A stretch of 64,000 nt of DNA from Nonomuraea endophytica (GTDB lineage Bacteria; Actinomycetota; Actinomycetes; Streptosporangiales; Streptosporangiaceae). A program made the position numbers and the translations under genes. The first letter of the stretch is position 1; every line of letters starts with the position of its first letter. This document shows positions 32,885 to 41,194 of this stretch, piece by piece. The notes under the pieces are model-generated. The model worked only from the letters and a program-made list of their open reading frames with translations. It had not been told where the DNA came from and did no database searches. Where the stretch lies: assembly GCF_014203235.1 (NCBI RefSeq), contig NZ_JACHIN010000008.1, positions 473,703 to 537,702 of the forward strand, given 5' to 3'.

Positions 32885-33787
32885 ATGGATCTGAAGCACG
32901 TGTTCGACGCCCTGGGCAGCAGCTCGGGATATGTGGTGGCAGGGGTCGCCGCCATCGTTCTGGTCGTCCTCGTCGGCGCGTACCGGCAGGGGAGGTCGAT
33001 CGAGTTCTGGCCGCCGCGGGTGGGGCCGCGCGAGGAGGCGATCGTCCAGGCGGTGAACGACGACGAGGACGTCGAGCTCTTCGAGACCACGCAGGCGCGC
33101 GACTTCTACCAGGCGATCGCCCCCAACTACGACCAGCGCAACTCCGCCAACCTGCTGGAGACCCACCGGGCGGTCATCAGGCTGCTGGTCGGGCTCCGCG
33201 ACGACAAGCCCAGCCTGCGCGTCCTCGACCTGGGCGGCGGTTCCGGCAAGAACGTCGCGACGCACTTCTTCCTCGACACCTCGATGCGCTGGACCTACGT
33301 GGACTTCTGCCCGGGCATGGCCGAGCAGTTCCAGCGTCATCTGGCGGGTCAGCCGCTCTACGAGCGCACGAAGATCCTCGTCGAGGACATCAACCGGGTC
33401 CGCGACCGCATCGCGCCCCGGTCGCAGGACGTGATCCTGCTCAACCTCGTCCTGTCCTCGATGCCGGAGATGCCGGACTTCGGGCGGCTGGCCGGTCTGC
33501 TCGCGCCGGGCGGCACGCTGATCGTCTGCGACATCGACCCCGGCTACACCGAGGCCCACCCGCTCTACCAGGCCACGTCCACCACCGGCGCCAAGGTCGG
33601 CCTCCGCACCAGGGCCGTCCCGCCGCTCGCCGTCGGCGCCCGCGCGGACGAGGCCGGACTCCAGCTCAGCGCCATGCGGCAGGTCTACGCCGACCGCCTC
33701 TACTCCTTCGTCGCCGTGTTCGTCAACGCCGCGCGCGTACGCGGCGGCAACACCGAGCACCCCGCCGTCGAGGCGCCCGCCGCGTGA
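32885..33787 (+). CDS. Membrane-anchored SAM-dependent methyltransferase
   Basis: A 300-residue protein. One N-terminal TM helix (~15-33, GYVVAGVAAIVLVVLVGAY) is followed by the juxtamembrane motif IEFWPPRVGPRE (39-50). A class I methyltransferase domain follows, with SAM motif I VLDLGGGSGKN (~113-123), the acidic VDFCPG, and LNLVLSSMPEMPDF with LAPGGTLIVCDIDPGY. It would act on the inner face of the membrane; the substrate is unknown. ATG 32885 follows a strong AAGGAGG. It is divergent from the NB-ARC/TPR gene, with shared phased repeats in the promoter, so joint function or regulation is plausible. The stop is 11 bp from the convergent kinase stop. Confidence 0.82.
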   Translation: MDLKHVFDALGSSSGYVVAGVAAIVLVVLVGAYRQGRSIEFWPPRVGPREEAIVQAVNDDEDVELFETTQARDFYQAIAPNYDQRNSANLLETHRAVIRLLVGLRDDKPSLRVLDLGGGSGKNVATHFFLDTSMRWTYVDFCPGMAEQFQRHLAGQPLYERTKILVEDINRVRDRIAPRSQDVILLNLVLSSMPEMPDFGRLAGLLAPGGTLIVCDIDPGYTEAHPLYQATSTTGAKVGLRTRAVPPLAVGARADEAGLQLSAMRQVYADRLYSFVAVFVNAARVRGGNTEHPAVEAPAA

Positions 33788-33797
33788 GGAGCGGGCG

Positions 33798-35675
33798 CTA
33801 TGACGGGGTGGGGGTGGGATCCGGCTCGGGTTCACCGGGGTCCGGGCCGGTCTGTCCCTCGACGCCCACGGTGATGACGACCGTCCGGCCGGGCTGGGCA
33901 CACCGGCCCGCCGGCACGCTCTGCGCGAGCACCGTGTCCACCTCGCCGGGCTCGGTCACGATCTGCACCCGCTGCTCCACCGCGAACCCCGCCGCCTTCA
34001 GCCCCGCGACCGCGCTCTCCCTGCCCTTGCCGACCACCGCGGGAACCTCGGCCCCGTGCTGCGCGACGACCAGCGCCACCGCGCTCCCGCCCGCCACCCG
34101 GCCGCCCGCCGCGGGCGACGATGACAGCACCCGCCCGCCCGGCTGCGCCGAGCACGCCCTGCTCACCACGCCGGTCGCCAGCCCGGTCCGTGCGAGCGCG
34201 AGCTCCGCCGCCTTCCTGCTCAACCCCTTCAGCTCCGGTACGGCCAGCCCGGCCGACACGTCCAGATCGACCTCCGTGCCCTTGGCCAGCAGCGCCCCGG
34301 CGGCGGGCCGGCTGGCCAGCACCCGGCCGATCCGCTGCCTGGAGTCCACCTCGTTGAGCGTCCCCGCGCTGAGCCCGGCCCGCCGCAGCGCCTTCACCGC
34401 CGCGGAACGATCCAGCCCCACCAGGCTCGGCACCCCCACCCCCACCGGCTCCACCCTCGGCGGTGGCGGAGCCGGTTCGGTGGCGCCCCCTCGTACCTTC
34501 GACTCCTGCCGCTCGCGTGACGGGGAGGGCTCGGTGAGCTGCGGCAGCAGCAGCGCGGGCGCGGAGCCGCTGGGCTGGGCGGCCGCCTGGGGCGCCGGGC
34601 CGTCGCCGGAGCGGAAGGCCGGAACCAGCAGCGTCACCAGCACCGCCGCGCTCACCAGCAGCGCGCAGGAGACCGCGAGGCCCGCGCGGTTGGCGGCGCT
34701 GGCCCGCTGATGGGCGCGCACGTCCTGCGTGTCCTGGCTCACCGTCGCCGGGCCGCTCGCGGCGGGCAGGTGATAGACGTCCGGAGCCGCTCCCGTGGTC
34801 TCGGGCTCGGCCATCGGGGCCGCCGCCAGGCGCAGCAGGTGCGGCGGAGGTGAGCGCAGCACCTCCGCCGGCACCCCGTCGGAGTCGCCCAGCAGCGCAT
34901 ACAACAGGTCGCGGCTGGACGGCCGGTTGCGCGCGTCCTTGTCGAGGCAGGCAGCCACCAGGTCGCGCAGGTACCCGTCCAGCCACCCCAGCTCCGGTGG
35001 CGCGGTGAGGATGCGGTGCAGCACCGGCGCCACGGAGTCCTGCCCGAACGGCGCGCTGGCGTTTGCCGCGAAGCACATGGTGGCGCCCCATGAGAACACG
35101 TCGGCCGCGCCGGTGACCAGCGCGGCGGTGATCTGCTCGGGCGCCATGTAGGCGGGCGTGCCCACCCCGCGCCCGCTCTGCGTCGCCGCCGCGTCCAGCA
35201 CCCGCGCCAGCCCGAAGTCGATCACCCGGGGCCCGTCCGGACCGAGCAGCACGTTCTGCGGCTTGAAGTCGCGGTGCACGATCCCGGCGCGGTGGATGGC
35301 CGCCAGCGCCGTCGCGGTCCCCACCGCGAGCCGCTCCAGCGCGCCGCCGCTCTTGGGCCCGGTGAGCGCGACCTCCCGATACAGCGAAGGCCCGTCGACG
35401 AACTCACTCACGATGTACGGCCGGCCGTCGTCGAACCCGGCGTCCGCCACCTGGGCGGTGCAGAATCGCGCGACGTGCTTGGCCAGCTCCACCTCGCGTA
35501 AGAACGCCGCCTGCTCGTCCCCCACTGGCCCGTGGAGCAGTTTGATCGCGTATCGTTCCTCGCCCCTCATCCCGAGGAACACCACGCCCTGGCCGCCTTC
35601 GCCCAGCCGGCCGGACAGTGTGTAGTCGCCCAGTTGCCGCGGGTCCCCCGATTTGAGCGGCTGCGTGTCAGGCAC
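33798..35675 (-). CDS. Ser/Thr protein kinase with three PASTA domains
   Basis: A 625-residue membrane kinase. The kinase domain (~15-270) has GEGGQGVVFLG, ATP Lys45 (YAIKLL), catalytic HRDFKPQN (Asp136) and DFG (Asp153), and an activation loop ending GTPAYMAPEQ. A TM helix lies near 328-350. After a Pro-rich linker come three extracellular PASTA repeats (~410-475, 475-540, 540-607), which in PknB bind muropeptides. I chose GTG 35675 (VPDTQPLKSGD) over the longer frame because GGGGAGG precedes it and the paralogue aligns from there. It is not in a cell-division locus, unlike PknB. It is adjacent to a second, paralogous kinase. Confidence 0.9.
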   Translation of the reverse strand: MPDTQPLKSGDPRQLGDYTLSGRLGEGGQGVVFLGMRGEERYAIKLLHGPVGDEQAAFLREVELAKHVARFCTAQVADAGFDDGRPYIVSEFVDGPSLYREVALTGPKSGGALERLAVGTATALAAIHRAGIVHRDFKPQNVLLGPDGPRVIDFGLARVLDAAATQSGRGVGTPAYMAPEQITAALVTGAADVFSWGATMCFAANASAPFGQDSVAPVLHRILTAPPELGWLDGYLRDLVAACLDKDARNRPSSRDLLYALLGDSDGVPAEVLRSPPPHLLRLAAAPMAEPETTGAAPDVYHLPAASGPATVSQDTQDVRAHQRASAANRAGLAVSCALLVSAAVLVTLLVPAFRSGDGPAPQAAAQPSGSAPALLLPQLTEPSPSRERQESKVRGGATEPAPPPPRVEPVGVGVPSLVGLDRSAAVKALRRAGLSAGTLNEVDSRQRIGRVLASRPAAGALLAKGTEVDLDVSAGLAVPELKGLSRKAAELALARTGLATGVVSRACSAQPGGRVLSSSPAAGGRVAGGSAVALVVAQHGAEVPAVVGKGRESAVAGLKAAGFAVEQRVQIVTEPGEVDTVLAQSVPAGRCAQPGRTVVITVGVEGQTGPDPGEPEPDPTPTPS

Positions 35676-35780
35676 AAGGGCCTCCCCTCGCCGCCACCCG
35701 GTACTCATTCCACTGAAAGCAACCAATGCCGGACAGTCAACGCGGGCCGCCCAATCGGCACACGACCGTGACACATCAGG

Positions 35781-37208
35781 TCAGGACGGGCGGCTTACCT
35801 TGCCCGAGTAGGTGACATCGGTGTCACCTTGGCGGGTCACCCGGATCACCGCCTGGTCGGCGTCGCCGCCGCTGGGGAACATCCGGAGGGTGCCGGGGTA
35901 GCACTCCTCGCCGCGTACGTCGTCGAGGGTGTAGACCATCGCGCTGGAGGTCTTGGCCAGGCGGCCGGAGCAGTGCAGGTCGGCGCCCCACCGCATGGCC
36001 GAGTCGCCCTCCCCCACCAGCTTGATCTCCACCGGGAACACGCGGCCCGCGCTGGGGTGATCCGCCGACCCGGTCCAGGTCCCCGCCAGCCCCGGACTCT
36101 GCGCCCCACGCAACCACAACCCGAACCCCGCGACCCCCGCCAGGACCCCCAGCACAGCCACGGCGACCTGCCACTTCACCGCCCTCCGCCCACCCCGCCC
36201 CGGCAGACCCGCACCCGTCAGACCCGCGCCCGGGTGGCTCCCCCCAATGCTGGGCTGGGGTGGGTCGCCTGGTCCGGAGGTTGTCGGGGTGGAGTCGTCT
36301 GGCCCGGTCGGGAGGGTGTCGGCGGGCATGCCGGCCCGTGGGTCGGTGGCGTCGACGGCGGCTCTGGCTCCCGAGGTCAGGACGTCCCGGACGTCCAGCC
36401 CCTCCTGGCCGAGCAGCAGGCTCAGGGCCTCCTCCGCCCGGGGCCGCTCGCCGGGCGACCGGGCCAGGCACGCCTCCACGATCTCGCGCAGCCGCCCGGT
36501 CAGCGTGCCCAGGTCGGGCCGGCCGTACAGGATGCGGGCGAGGATCTCCTGGTAGGTGTCGGCGCGGTAGGCGTGGCGGCCGTTGGCGGTGTAGGCGAGG
36601 GTGAGGGCCCAGGCGTACATGTCGGCCGGCGGGCCGGCGGACTCGCCCTCGATGCGCTCGGGCGCCAGGTACGCGGGCGTGCCGACGGGCATCTGGTTGG
36701 TGGTGGCGGCGCTGTCCATGAGGCGGGAGACGCCGAAGTCGATGACCCTGGGCCCGTCCAGGCTGAGCAGGACGTTGCCCGGCTTGAAGTCGCGGTGCAC
36801 GACCCCGGCGCGGTGGATGGCGCTCAGCGCGGTGGCGGTCCCGATGGCCAGCCGGTCGAGCGAGCCGCCGGCCCTCGGCCCTTTGGCCACGACGTGGTCG
36901 CGCAGGGAGACGCCGTCCACGTACTCGCTGACGATGTACGGGCGGTCGTCCTCAAGGGAGGCGTCGAGCACCTGCGCCGTGCAGAACGGCGCCACCCGGC
37001 GCACCGCCTCCACCTCGCCGAGGAAGCGCCGGCGCGCCTCGGGGTCGGCGGCGACGCTGGCGTGCAGCAGCTTGATCGCGACCTGCGCGCCCGCCGGGGT
37101 CTGGCCGAGGAAGACGACGCCCTGCCCGCCCTGGCCGAGCCGGCCCGCCAGCAGGTAGGAGCCCAGCCGGCGCGGATCGCCCGCCCGAAGCTCCGCCAAT
37201 CGCGACAT
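35781..37208 (-). CDS. Ser/Thr protein kinase with a short extracellular domain
   Basis: A 475-residue kinase paralogous to the next gene; both share LGQGGQGVVFLG-type, FCTAQV and HRAGVVHRDFKP-type segments. Key residues are Lys46, Asp140 (HRDFKPGN) and Asp157 (DFG). A Pro/Gly/Thr-rich juxtamembrane region leads to a TM helix (~341-365), then an extracellular domain of about 110 residues (LAGTWTGSADHPSAG, GADLHCSGRL, GEECYPGTLRMF) with two Cys that could form a disulphide. That domain is probably a small beta-barrel sensor, and its ligand is unknown. It ends 5 bp upstream of the nearest possible regulatory region of the PASTA kinase. Local tandem duplication is likely. Confidence 0.9.
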   Translation of the reverse strand: MSRLAELRAGDPRRLGSYLLAGRLGQGGQGVVFLGQTPAGAQVAIKLLHASVAADPEARRRFLGEVEAVRRVAPFCTAQVLDASLEDDRPYIVSEYVDGVSLRDHVVAKGPRAGGSLDRLAIGTATALSAIHRAGVVHRDFKPGNVLLSLDGPRVIDFGVSRLMDSAATTNQMPVGTPAYLAPERIEGESAGPPADMYAWALTLAYTANGRHAYRADTYQEILARILYGRPDLGTLTGRLREIVEACLARSPGERPRAEEALSLLLGQEGLDVRDVLTSGARAAVDATDPRAGMPADTLPTGPDDSTPTTSGPGDPPQPSIGGSHPGAGLTGAGLPGRGGRRAVKWQVAVAVLGVLAGVAGFGLWLRGAQSPGLAGTWTGSADHPSAGRVFPVEIKLVGEGDSAMRWGADLHCSGRLAKTSSAMVYTLDDVRGEECYPGTLRMFPSGGDADQAVIRVTRQGDTDVTYSGKVSRPS

Positions 37209-37217
37209 AGCGCGTAA

Positions 37218-38033
37218 TTATGACAGGAAGCGTTCCGCGTAGGAGTCGAGCACCGGCAGCACCCGGTCGGCCGGGCCGCTCGGCAGGTTGGCCACGACCT
37301 CCTCGATGCCCAGTTCGGCGAAGTAGTCGAGCTTGTCCTGGGTGGGCAGGGTTCCGATGGGGATGACCTCGGCCATGGGGCGCCCGGCCTGCTCGCAGGC
37401 CTCGCGCAGCGCGGGCAGGGCCGCCTTGATGCCCTTGCCGCCGATCGGCATCCACCCCTCGGCGTACTCGGCGACGTGCGCGAACATCTTGGGCCCCGCC
37501 GCGCCGCCCACGTACACGGGCGGCCCGGAGACGGGCTTGGGCCACGACCACGACGGCTCGACCCCCTCGAAGGAGGCCACCTCCTCGCTCCACAGCGCGC
37601 GCATCGCCAGCACGTTGCGCCGCGCGACCTCCCGCCTTTCCCGGTACGGCACGCCGTGGTTCTCGATCTCCTCGACGTTCCACCCGAACCCGATCCCGAG
37701 CATCACCCGCCCGCCGGACAGGTGGTCGAGCGTGGCCACGGCCTTGGCGGTGACGATCGGCTCGCGCTGGGCGGCGAGCAGGATGGCGGTGCCGAGCCGG
37801 ATCCGCGTGGTCACCGCGGCCGCCGCGCCGAGGGCGACGAGCGGGTCCACGGTGCGCTTGTACTCCTCCGGCAGCTCGGCCTGCCCGCCAGCCGGCGGCG
37901 TACGGCGGGAGACGGGGATGTGCGTGTGCTCGGGAAAGAGCAGCGAGGAGAAGCCGCGCTCCTCGGCGGCCCGCGCCAGCTCCGGCACCGGCATCGCCAG
38001 ATCGGTGGAGAACATCGTGACGCCCAGCCGCAT
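37218..38033 (-). CDS. F420-dependent LLM-class oxidoreductase
   Basis: A 271-residue luciferase-like TIM barrel (LGVTMFSTDLAMPVPELARA; SSLLFPEHTHIP; LDHLSGGRVMLGIGFGWN; PPVYVGGAAGPKM), with features of the actinobacterial F420-dependent families. The substrate is not known. It ends 9 bp before the kinase start on the same strand. It is divergent from the luciferase-like genes at 38128 and 39372, and the AACCAAGC operator at 38051-38070 is 17 bp upstream of its start, tying it to the putative catabolic regulon. Confidence 0.87.
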   Translation of the reverse strand: MRLGVTMFSTDLAMPVPELARAAEERGFSSLLFPEHTHIPVSRRTPPAGGQAELPEEYKRTVDPLVALGAAAAVTTRIRLGTAILLAAQREPIVTAKAVATLDHLSGGRVMLGIGFGWNVEEIENHGVPYRERREVARRNVLAMRALWSEEVASFEGVEPSWSWPKPVSGPPVYVGGAAGPKMFAHVAEYAEGWMPIGGKGIKAALPALREACEQAGRPMAEVIPIGTLPTQDKLDYFAELGIEEVVANLPSGPADRVLPVLDSYAERFLS

Positions 38034-38050
38034 TGCCGACCTCCCATGTC

Positions 38051-38070
38051 AACCAAGCGATTGCTCGGCT
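38051..38070. promoter_or_regulatory. Palindromic operator, AACCNAGC family, site 4
   Basis: AACCAAGCGATTGCTCGGCT has the exact left half AACCAAGCG of sites 1 and 3 and a matching right half. It lies between the divergent luciferase-like oxidoreductase genes, 28-25 kb from the other sites. A perfect CTAAGATTCTTAG palindrome (38069-38081) touches its right end. Confidence 0.62.
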
Positions 38071-38127
38071 AAGATTCTTAGAGTAGCTTGCCGGTCAGAG
38101 AAACGCCCCGCGGAAAGAGGACTCCCG

Positions 38128-39375
38128 GTGAAGTTTTCCATCTTCCTGAACCCGCAGATTCCAGGCTCCGGATATGCCGCCGAGGAGAACGCCAAAGCCA
38201 AGCGGCCCATCGGACGGGACACCGAGTCATACCAGCGACTGCTGCACGAAGTGCGGGAGATCGCCGTGCACGCCGACCAGATCGGCTTCGACGCGCTCAT
38301 GATGACCGAGCATCACTTCCATTCGGAGGGGATGGAGTTCTCGGTCAACCCGCTGATGTTCCTCACCGACCTCGCGGCCCGCACCGAACGCATCCTGCTG
38401 GCCCCGCTCGGCATGGTCCTTCCCGCCTGGGACCCGATCAGGGCCGCGGAGGACGTGGCGCTGCTCGACCAGTTCTCCAAGGGACGGCTGCGCCTGGGCG
38501 TGGCCCGCGGCTACCAGAACCGCTGGATGAACGTCCTGGGCCAGCGCTGGCACGCCGCCGCGGCCCGCTCGGACGGCTCGGCCTCGGACACGCGCAACTT
38601 CGACGTGTTCGGCGAGGTCCTGAAGATCATGAAGATGGCCTGGACCCAGGAGACGCTGCGCTACAAGTCCGACGTGCTGGACTACGAGGTGCCCTTCCCC
38701 TTCGACGGCATCGAGGGCTGGCCGGCGCAGGAGTGGACGAAGACGTTCGGCGCACCCGGGGAACTGGACGACGACGGGAAGGTCCAGGCCGTCTCGGTCT
38801 GCCCGCGGCCGTACCAGAACCCCCACCCCGAACTGTGGCAGCCGTTCACGATCTCCGACCGTTCGGTCATCCGCGCCGCGCAGGAGAACATCCTGCCCTG
38901 GATGTTCACCCCCAACCCCGACGACCACGCCGCCAAGGCCAAGCTCTACCAGGAGGAGTCGGCCCGGCAGGGCCGCGACTACAAGCTGGGCGAGCACACC
39001 GGCATCCTCAAGATCGTCGGCATCGCGGACACGACCGAGGAGGCCATCAACACCTTCGGCCGCAGCATCCCCAAGGACTTCGCCGCCTTCTTCGGCCCCT
39101 TCGGCTACCTGGAGGTGCTGCGCAAGAAGGAGGACGAGAAGCACAAGCCCATCTCCCCGGAGAAGGGCGACGCCAAGCGCATGAACGACGTCGAGATGGC
39201 CTTGTTCGGCACCCCCGACGACGTCAAGCGCGGCATCCAGCGCATGCTCGACCGGATGCCCGACCTGGAGTGGTTCGGCCTGTACATGCAGGGCCAGCAG
39301 GGCGTGCTGCCGCTCGACACGGTCAAGCGCAACCTGGAGCTGTTCGCCACCAAGGTCATCCCGGAGTTCCAGTGA
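38128..39375 (+). CDS. LLM-class flavin-dependent oxidoreductase (luciferase-like monooxygenase)
   Basis: A 415-residue protein of the bacterial luciferase type, longer than the neighbouring F420 enzymes, with the alkanal monooxygenase-like MTEHHFHSEGM, GRLRLGVARGYQNRWMN and PHPELWQPFTISD. Such proteins use reduced FMN or F420 to oxygenate or reduce a hydrophobic substrate. GTG 38128 (VKFSIFLNPQIPG) is preceded by GGAAAGAGGA. The stop overlaps the next gene (GTGA), so the two are cotranscribed. The promoter region carries the shared AACCAAGC operator. Confidence 0.87.
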   Translation: MKFSIFLNPQIPGSGYAAEENAKAKRPIGRDTESYQRLLHEVREIAVHADQIGFDALMMTEHHFHSEGMEFSVNPLMFLTDLAARTERILLAPLGMVLPAWDPIRAAEDVALLDQFSKGRLRLGVARGYQNRWMNVLGQRWHAAAARSDGSASDTRNFDVFGEVLKIMKMAWTQETLRYKSDVLDYEVPFPFDGIEGWPAQEWTKTFGAPGELDDDGKVQAVSVCPRPYQNPHPELWQPFTISDRSVIRAAQENILPWMFTPNPDDHAAKAKLYQEESARQGRDYKLGEHTGILKIVGIADTTEEAINTFGRSIPKDFAAFFGPFGYLEVLRKKEDEKHKPISPEKGDAKRMNDVEMALFGTPDDVKRGIQRMLDRMPDLEWFGLYMQGQQGVLPLDTVKRNLELFATKVIPEFQ

Positions 39376-40220
39376 GGTTCTGGCTGGGGGCCTCGTTCGT
39401 CCCCACCGACCAGTTCGTGGAGCTGGCGCGGGCCGCCGAACGCTGCGGGTTCGACACGCTGACGCTCTCCGACCACATCTTCTACGCCGACTTCGCCTCG
39501 CCGTACCCCTATTCCAAGAGCGGCAGGCCGCGCTGGAACGCCGGCACCCACTGGCCGGACACGTGGGTCACGATCGGCGCGATGGCGGCGGCGACCAGCA
39601 CGCTGCGCTTCTCCCCCAACGTCTACATCGCGCCGGCCCGCGACCTGTTCACCGTGGCCAAGCAGGTCTCGACGGCGGCGGTGCTGTCGGGCGAGCGGGT
39701 GACGTTCGGGGTCGGGGTGGGCTGGTGCAAGGAGGAGTTCCAGGCGACCGGCCAGGACTTTCACACCCGGGGACGGCGGCTGGACGAGATGATCCCGGCC
39801 CTGCGGGAGCTGTGGACGGGCTCGACGGTCAAGCTGGACGGCCTGCCCGAGTTGTCCATCTGCCCGACGCCGGCCGGGAACATCCCGATCTACGTCGGCG
39901 GCGACAGCGAGGCCGCGCTCACCCGCGCCTCCCGGCTCGGCGACGGATGGATCGGCAACCGGATCTACACCGAGGAGCAGCTCGACCCCGTCCTGGCCAA
40001 GCTGCCGAAGGACCGCCCGTTCGAGGTCGTCGCGCCGCTGGCGGTGATGCCGGACGCCGCCGTCTACCGGCGCTTCGCCGCGAAGGGCGTCACCGCCACC
40101 ATGGCCGCCCCGTGGTGGCTGGCCACGCCCGAGGAGAAGGCCGAGCACGGCGAAGGCACCCTGGAGCTCAAGATCGCCACCATGGAGCGCTTCGCCGAGG
40201 AGGTCATCGCGAAGTTCTAG
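39372..40220 (+). CDS. F420-dependent LLM-class oxidoreductase
   Basis: A 282-residue luciferase-like protein (FDTLTLSDHIFYADFASPYP; GERVTFGVGVGWCKEEFQAT; PIYVGGDSEAALTRASRLGDG) belonging to the same broad F420 family as the proteins at 6720 and 37218. It is translationally coupled to the 38128 gene by a 4-bp overlap. Two coupled flavin/F420 proteins may act as sequential enzymes, but this is not shown by sequence. Its last 17 bp overlap the convergent SRPBCC gene. Confidence 0.88.
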   Translation: MRFWLGASFVPTDQFVELARAAERCGFDTLTLSDHIFYADFASPYPYSKSGRPRWNAGTHWPDTWVTIGAMAAATSTLRFSPNVYIAPARDLFTVAKQVSTAAVLSGERVTFGVGVGWCKEEFQATGQDFHTRGRRLDEMIPALRELWTGSTVKLDGLPELSICPTPAGNIPIYVGGDSEAALTRASRLGDGWIGNRIYTEEQLDPVLAKLPKDRPFEVVAPLAVMPDAAVYRRFAAKGVTATMAAPWWLATPEEKAEHGEGTLELKIATMERFAEEVIAKF

Positions 40221-40740
40221 CCTTGATCGACGACAGGATGGCCCAGCGCACCAGCCCGCTGCCCAGCCGGATCACCGCCCAGTAGCGCAGGAAGGCGCGG
40301 CGAGCGTCCGGGCTGGTGGCCGCCACCCTGGTCTCGGTCACCAGCCTGATCCGCCCCGGCCCGGCCTCTTCCAGCACGAAGCTGAAGGTGCCCTTGGCGT
40401 AGCCGGGGCGGTCGAAGGCGGTGAACTCCTCGGCGGTGCCGACCGAGCCGACCCCTTTCGACCGGCCCAGCCGCCACCACTGGCCGACGGTGCCGAGCAC
40501 GACCTCGCGGCCCGGCTCCTCGGCCAGCGCCGTGAACGTGGGCATGTCCCGCTGCGCGTGCCCGTTCAGCAGCCTGGAGATCATGTTCCGGAGCGCGAAC
40601 AGCGGCTTCACCAGGCGGGCGTCGGAGGGGTCCGGCCGCCTGACCGCCTCCCACACCCGCTCGCGGGGCGCGGTGATCACGATCGAGTGCCGTTCGGACG
40701 CGTCCGGAACCGGGATGAACCCCTCAGCCAGCGTCGGCAT
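40204..40740 (-). CDS. SRPBCC/START-like protein
   Basis: A 178-residue protein with a helix-grip fold resembling polyketide cyclase/START-type ligand-binding proteins (HSIVITAPRERVWEAVRRPD; KGTFSFVLEEAGPGRIRLVT; ARRAFLRYWAVIRLGSGLVR). These bind hydrophobic ligands; there are no clear catalytic residues. Start ATG 40740 (MPTLAEGF) is chosen over 40758 because AGG lies at better spacing. It overlaps the upstream SRPBCC gene by 17 bp, forming a two-gene unit controlled from the divergent promoter with TetR at 41195. Confidence 0.75.
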   Translation of the reverse strand: MPTLAEGFIPVPDASERHSIVITAPRERVWEAVRRPDPSDARLVKPLFALRNMISRLLNGHAQRDMPTFTALAEEPGREVVLGTVGQWWRLGRSKGVGSVGTAEEFTAFDRPGYAKGTFSFVLEEAGPGRIRLVTETRVAATSPDARRAFLRYWAVIRLGSGLVRWAILSSIKARTSR

Positions 40741-41131
40741 GTGCGACCTCGCGCTCAAGGTTGTCGAGAAGCCCTTCGAGCGCCCTGTCGTGATGGCGCC
40801 GGATGATCAGCGGCCACAGCAGCGCGAACACCCCCGACAGCCGTCCCTTGAGGTGATGGCGCACCAGCGTGCCGCCCTCCACGGGGAACAGCTCGAACCC
40901 GTGCCCGCCGCTGATCGTCTTGCCGAGGTCGAACCAGAGCTTGCGGCCGGGCTCGACGACCGCGACCCGGTAGCGGGCCCGGTCGTGCCGCACCGGCGCG
41001 CCCTCGAAGAGCCCCTCGGGCAACTCGAACGTCCCGCTGCTCGCCGGATAGATCCGCCCGACGTCCGCGAGCTTCGCCCACACCTCCTCGACCGAGCCGG
41101 CGATGACCCGTTCATGCACGTTGTAGACCAT
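40724..41131 (-). CDS. SRPBCC-domain protein
   Basis: A 135-residue SRPBCC/CoxG-like protein (MVYNVHERVIAGSVEEVWAK; VVEPGRKLWFDLGKTI; GTLVRHHLKGRLSGVFALLW), distinct from its neighbour but of the same superfold. It may bind or move a small hydrophobic molecule. It is the first gene of the two-gene leftward unit. The start at 41131 is 11 bp from a perfect CCATACG/CGTATGG palindrome, so it is probably repressed by the divergent TetR protein. Confidence 0.78.
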   Translation of the reverse strand: MVYNVHERVIAGSVEEVWAKLADVGRIYPASSGTFELPEGLFEGAPVRHDRARYRVAVVEPGRKLWFDLGKTISGGHGFELFPVEGGTLVRHHLKGRLSGVFALLWPLIIRRHHDRALEGLLDNLEREVAHADAG

Positions 41132-41141
41132 GTCACGACCT

Positions 41142-41159
41142 CCATACGGCTGCGTATGG
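41142..41159. promoter_or_regulatory. TetR operator 1, CCATACG-N4-CGTATGG
   Basis: A perfect inverted repeat with 7-bp arms and a 4-bp centre in the TetR/SRPBCC divergent region. It is 23 bp centre-to-centre from operator 2, which has the same ATACG-N4-CGTAT core, about two helical turns away. Confidence 0.7.
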
Positions 41160-41166
41160 TCCGACT

Positions 41167-41180
41167 ATACGCCACCGTAT
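41167..41180. promoter_or_regulatory. TetR operator 2, ATACG-N4-CGTAT
   Basis: ATACGCCACCGTAT repeats the core of operator 1. Both sites lie upstream of the chosen TetR GTG (41195); an in-frame ATG at 41156 falls within operator 1 and is therefore a poor start. Confidence 0.68.
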
Positions 41181-41194
41181 GGCAGGCTGTGCCA

